Shown here in pieces: positions 6,349-7,065 of a DNA stretch of 7,065 bases. The translations under genes and the position numbers were made by a program. Positions within the stretch are counted from its first letter, which is position 1, and the number at the start of each line of letters is the position of its first letter. Origin of the DNA: Bacteroidota bacterium (GTDB lineage Bacteria > Bacteroidota > Bacteroidia > Flavobacteriales > Flavobacteriaceae). The stretch lies in contig JAEWLD010000232.1 in the NCBI GenBank assembly GCA_023393485.1, positions 1 to 7,065 of the forward strand. The letters are read 5' to 3'. Under the pieces are notes generated by a model that worked only from the letters and a program-made list of their open reading frames with translations, had not been told where the DNA came from and made no database searches.

Positions 6349-7065
6349 TACCTGAGTTTAAGCGTTACGATCGACAAAATGGCGAGCAGAATCCCGACAA
6401 TCCAAAAGCGCGTCACGATCTTGCTTTCGTGATAGCCTTTCTTTTGATAATGATGGTGCAAAGGCGACATCAAAAAAATCCTCCGGCCTTCGCCAAACCG
6501 TTTTTTTGTGTATTTGAAATAGCTGACCTGCAACACGACCGAGAAATTCTCGACCAGGAAAATCCCGCAAAGCAATGGAATGAGCAGTTCTTTACGGACT
6601 GCAATTGCCAATACTGCGATGATGCCGCCGATGGTCAGACTTCCGGTATCGCCCATAAATACGGCTGCCGGATACGAATTGTACCATAGAAAACCGATCA
6701 ACGAACCGACGAACGCGGCAATAAATACCGTCATTTCGCCCGAATTCGGGATGTACATGATATTGAGGTAACTCGAGAAAATGATGTTACCCGAAACGAA
6801 CGTGAAAATGCCAAGCGCGAGCACCGATATCGCCGAAGTTCCTGCGGCCAGGCCATCAATGCCGTCGGTCAAATTCGCGCCGTTAGAAACCGCAGTGATG
6901 ATGAAAATCACGATCGGGATGAAAATCAGCCAGGCGTACTCTTCATAATCGTCGCCGATCCACTTTAAGGCCTGTGCATAATCGAGCTCATTGTTTTTGA
7001 CAAATGGAATCGTGGTCGTTGTTGACTTTTCCTCGACTCCGGCCTGGCGAATGACGTTCTCGGTC
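6348..7065 (-). CDS. mraY: Phospho-N-acetylmuramoyl-pentapeptide-transferase MraY, C-terminal 238 residues (5' end outside window)
   Basis: MraY is a polytopic inner-membrane enzyme that transfers phospho-MurNAc-pentapeptide to undecaprenyl phosphate, making lipid I. The frame is open to the right edge (first full codon at 7062-7064), so the gene starts outside; probably about 170 residues are missing, including the DDxxK motif. In the visible part, [13 protein letters not shown] (visible residues 61-73) and FMGDTGSL (136-143) carry the conserved active-site acids. [10 protein letters not shown] (201-210) carries the histidine cluster, and the end TLKLR closely resembles that of E. coli MraY. 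Several hydrophobic segments lie between. The first 40 visible residues (TENVIRQAG to ALKWIGDDY) form a hydrophilic loop before the NLTDG helix, longer than I would expect from E. coli, which fits the longer Bacteroidota MraY. The in-frame GTG at 6909-6911 lies inside a membrane segment and is not the start. The stop overlaps murD. Confidence 0.97.
   Translation of the reverse strand, partial: TENVIRQAGVEEKSTTTTIPFVKNNELDYAQALKWIGDDYEEYAWLIFIPIVIFIITAVSNGANLTDGIDGLAAGTSAISVLALGIFTFVSGNIIFSSYLNIMYIPNSGEMTVFIAAFVGSLIGFLWYNSYPAAVFMGDTGSLTIGGIIAVLAIAVRKELLIPLLCGIFLVENFSVVLQVSYFKYTKKRFGEGRRIFLMSPLHHHYQKKGYHESKIVTRFWIVGILLAILSIVTLKLR

Noticed and set aside
6348..6911. A short 187-residue MraY starting at the GTG at 6909-6911
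   Set aside because: The frame continues open to the window edge, the GTG sits inside a membrane helix, and the upstream residues fit MraY. The gene is cut by the window, not truncated.

Overview
This window is a piece of a bacterial division and cell wall (dcw) cluster, with every gene on the minus strand. In transcription order (right to left) it holds mraY (5' part missing), murD, ftsW, murG, murC, ftsQ and the first 35 codons of ftsA. The order murC-ftsQ-ftsA with no ddl between murC and ftsQ, the 241-residue FtsQ ending in VVCTK, the FtsW motif FQTST in place of the usual QPSE-type motif, and A-rich leaders mostly without Shine-Dalgarno sequences all point to Bacteroidota, most likely Flavobacteriaceae (a Flavobacterium-like organism). 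This placement comes from remembered family features, not from a search.

The genes form one pathway. MraY makes lipid I at the inner membrane from the MurNAc-pentapeptide precursor. MurC and MurD act earlier, adding the first and second amino acids of the stem peptide in the cytoplasm. MurG turns lipid I into lipid II. FtsW polymerises lipid II at the septum. FtsQ and FtsA belong to the divisome, FtsQ in the periplasm and FtsA as the membrane anchor of FtsZ. murE (codon side of mraY) and ftsZ (beyond ftsA) would be expected just outside the window.

The junctions are of two kinds. mraY/murD (TAATG), murC/ftsQ (ATGA) and ftsQ/ftsA (6 bases) are tight and suggest translational coupling. The other three gaps each carry a different short tandem repeat: a 7-base unit in murD-ftsW (221 bases), a 23-base unit in ftsW-murG (79 bases), and an 8-base unit in murG-murC (86 bases).

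The most interesting signal is in the 7-base and 8-base gaps. Each has two facing, inverted arrays that run from the stop codon of the upstream gene to the start codon of the downstream gene. The two arms match even in their variant units, although the two elements do not resemble each other in sequence. Both units have periods not divisible by three and contain a stop triplet on each strand, so each array closes all reading frames. The coding content itself is ordinary, and I see no accessory, defence or mobile gene system here.
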